From the NCBI GenBank assembly GCA_032718475.1, contig JAUCBJ010007924.1:1-29814 (forward strand): a stretch of 29,814 nucleotides of DNA, read 5' to 3'. Shown here piece by piece: positions 28,685 through 29,814 of the stretch. The first letter of the stretch is position 1. Every line of letters begins with the position of its first letter. This stretch comes from Nemertoderma westbladi (Eukaryota; Xenacoelomorpha; Nemertodermatida; Nemertodermatidae). A program made the position numbers and the translations under genes. The notes under the pieces were generated by a model. It made no database searches and was not told where the DNA came from. It was given only the letters and a program-made list of their open reading frames with translations.

Positions 28685-29814
28685 CGGTTCGTGTTGCAGT
28701 CAGTATTTATGAATTTTAATTTTCTGTATCAACCAATAAATGTTGGTAGTATATATTTTTGTGAAATTTCTTTTAGGTGCGGTGATCACTATTATACACA
28801 GGAAAGAAACCCTTACAAATCTTTGTTTTTAGTTAATTGAACTGAATGCATGAATGGTTCAATTAAAAATGACTTTAAATCAGGGTAATTATACAGAAAC
28901 GGGAACTAGCTAACAAGCTAATCAAACATCTTGGCTGAGTTAACAAAGATTAATCGTTACTGTAAATATATGTTTTATTGATAATTGGGCCATAACATTC
29001 CAGACACGTTCAAAGTGAATTATACCATATCGGATTTAGTAAATACTTAACCAGCCTTGACAATAAATACTATCTCGCATATATCCAATATCACATCTAT
29101 TTATACAATATCAACATTGTTTTACGTTTTACTTAACTCAAGTAGGTGCGTGTACTTTAGTAGCCTAAACTGGTATTTGTAGTTATAACTGGCAATATTT
29201 CAACATAAATACAAGGAAGGGCCTTACATGCGATTTATCTTCTAAAGATTTAATTTACAAAGGGTTATCTAATCTAAGCGATATGATTATGATACGAATG
29301 GATTTAATTTACAGTATCAAACATTTAACTAACATACCGTTAGTTTATAAGCTAGTTAGGTGAGTGTAGTTTACATTTTTGATCTTACATCAGTGGATGA
29401 TTAATACCAAATCATGATCTAATGCGATTAGTCCTGATTATTGACTATACACATTGACAATACACATATACATTGCACTATTTTGTGAGTATTTTGTTGA
29501 ATATCACTAATGCTGTAGGAGTTAAGTCCATTTTACCAGCACCAATATTTGCTAGCAATCGGTGAGTGTTGATTTAAACTAATTCGAGTTGAACCACAAT
29601 GGATGGTGCCATAAAGATGATCAATGGTTAATTGTATTCGCAATTGTTGATATTGTTGGTATGGAGACCATTTTTAGAATCTAGAGGTCGTGGTGAGCTA
29701 AAAAGTACATAATAATTTTATTTATTACATGGGAAAAAAGTATAAATTTATTTCACTATTCTTGAGGCATCTTATTTACCGAGCGTCATCGAGGTTAATA
29801 AAGGGTCGAGACAA
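28685..29814. other. AT-rich right flank, nothing recognised
   Basis: No coding frame, RNA gene or repeat of note. One AATAAA lies near 28734. Confidence 0.55.

Noticed and set aside
25526-28719. Long frames in the 24-bp array encoding IHKLYSTI, TNCIAPSF or NDGAIQFV repeats (up to 476 codons)
   Set aside because: Same cause: three frames, including one on the opposite strand, are open together purely because of the unit length.

Overview
The window looks like nuclear DNA from an animal, probably an invertebrate. It is mostly AT-rich and gene-poor. It carries decayed APE-type non-LTR retrotransposons (LINEs), tRNA-derived SINE-like pieces, an inverted-repeat element and two very large minisatellites. 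Nothing looks prokaryotic: there are no operons, no ribosome-binding sites and no compact gene order. The species cannot be named from the sequence. Palindromes such as TACCGGTA and GTAGGCCTAC recur.

Layout. Bases 1-1917 (minus strand) hold the only long ordinary-looking coding frame that is neither repeat nor LINE. It is a charged, alanine-rich coiled-coil protein that runs off the left edge and is cut near its N terminus by an in-frame TAA. Bases 1918-5312 are AT-rich noncoding DNA with an imperfect ~110-bp repeat rich in TACCGGTA and a 288-bp tandem duplication. Bases 5313-11962 are a 30-bp minisatellite of about 220 units, built as two nearly identical ~3.35-kb higher-order copies. Bases 11963-15460 are AT-rich with two LINE reverse transcriptase (RT) fragments. 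Bases 15461-18798 (minus strand) hold a nearly full-length LINE: the RT frame is intact and the endonuclease is broken. Bases 18800-25520 are mostly gene-free. They contain a CpG-rich 500-bp block, a short LINE fragment next to a tRNA-like SINE head, a G15/C16 hairpin, and a 230-bp element with 73-bp inverted arms enclosing a Pol III-type promoter. Bases 25520-28684 are a second minisatellite (24-bp unit) punctuated by a motif containing CACGTG. The rest is AT-rich with nothing recognised.

Most long open frames here are artefacts. Both minisatellite periods (30 and 24 bp) are multiples of three, so any frame without a stop in the unit stays open for hundreds of codons, on both strands and in several frames at once. 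No set of genes acts as a pathway. The functional content is transposon biology plus one unidentified protein. The most interesting features are the two-tier architecture of the 30-bp array, the interrupted coiled-coil frame, and the inverted-repeat element with an internal Pol III-like promoter.
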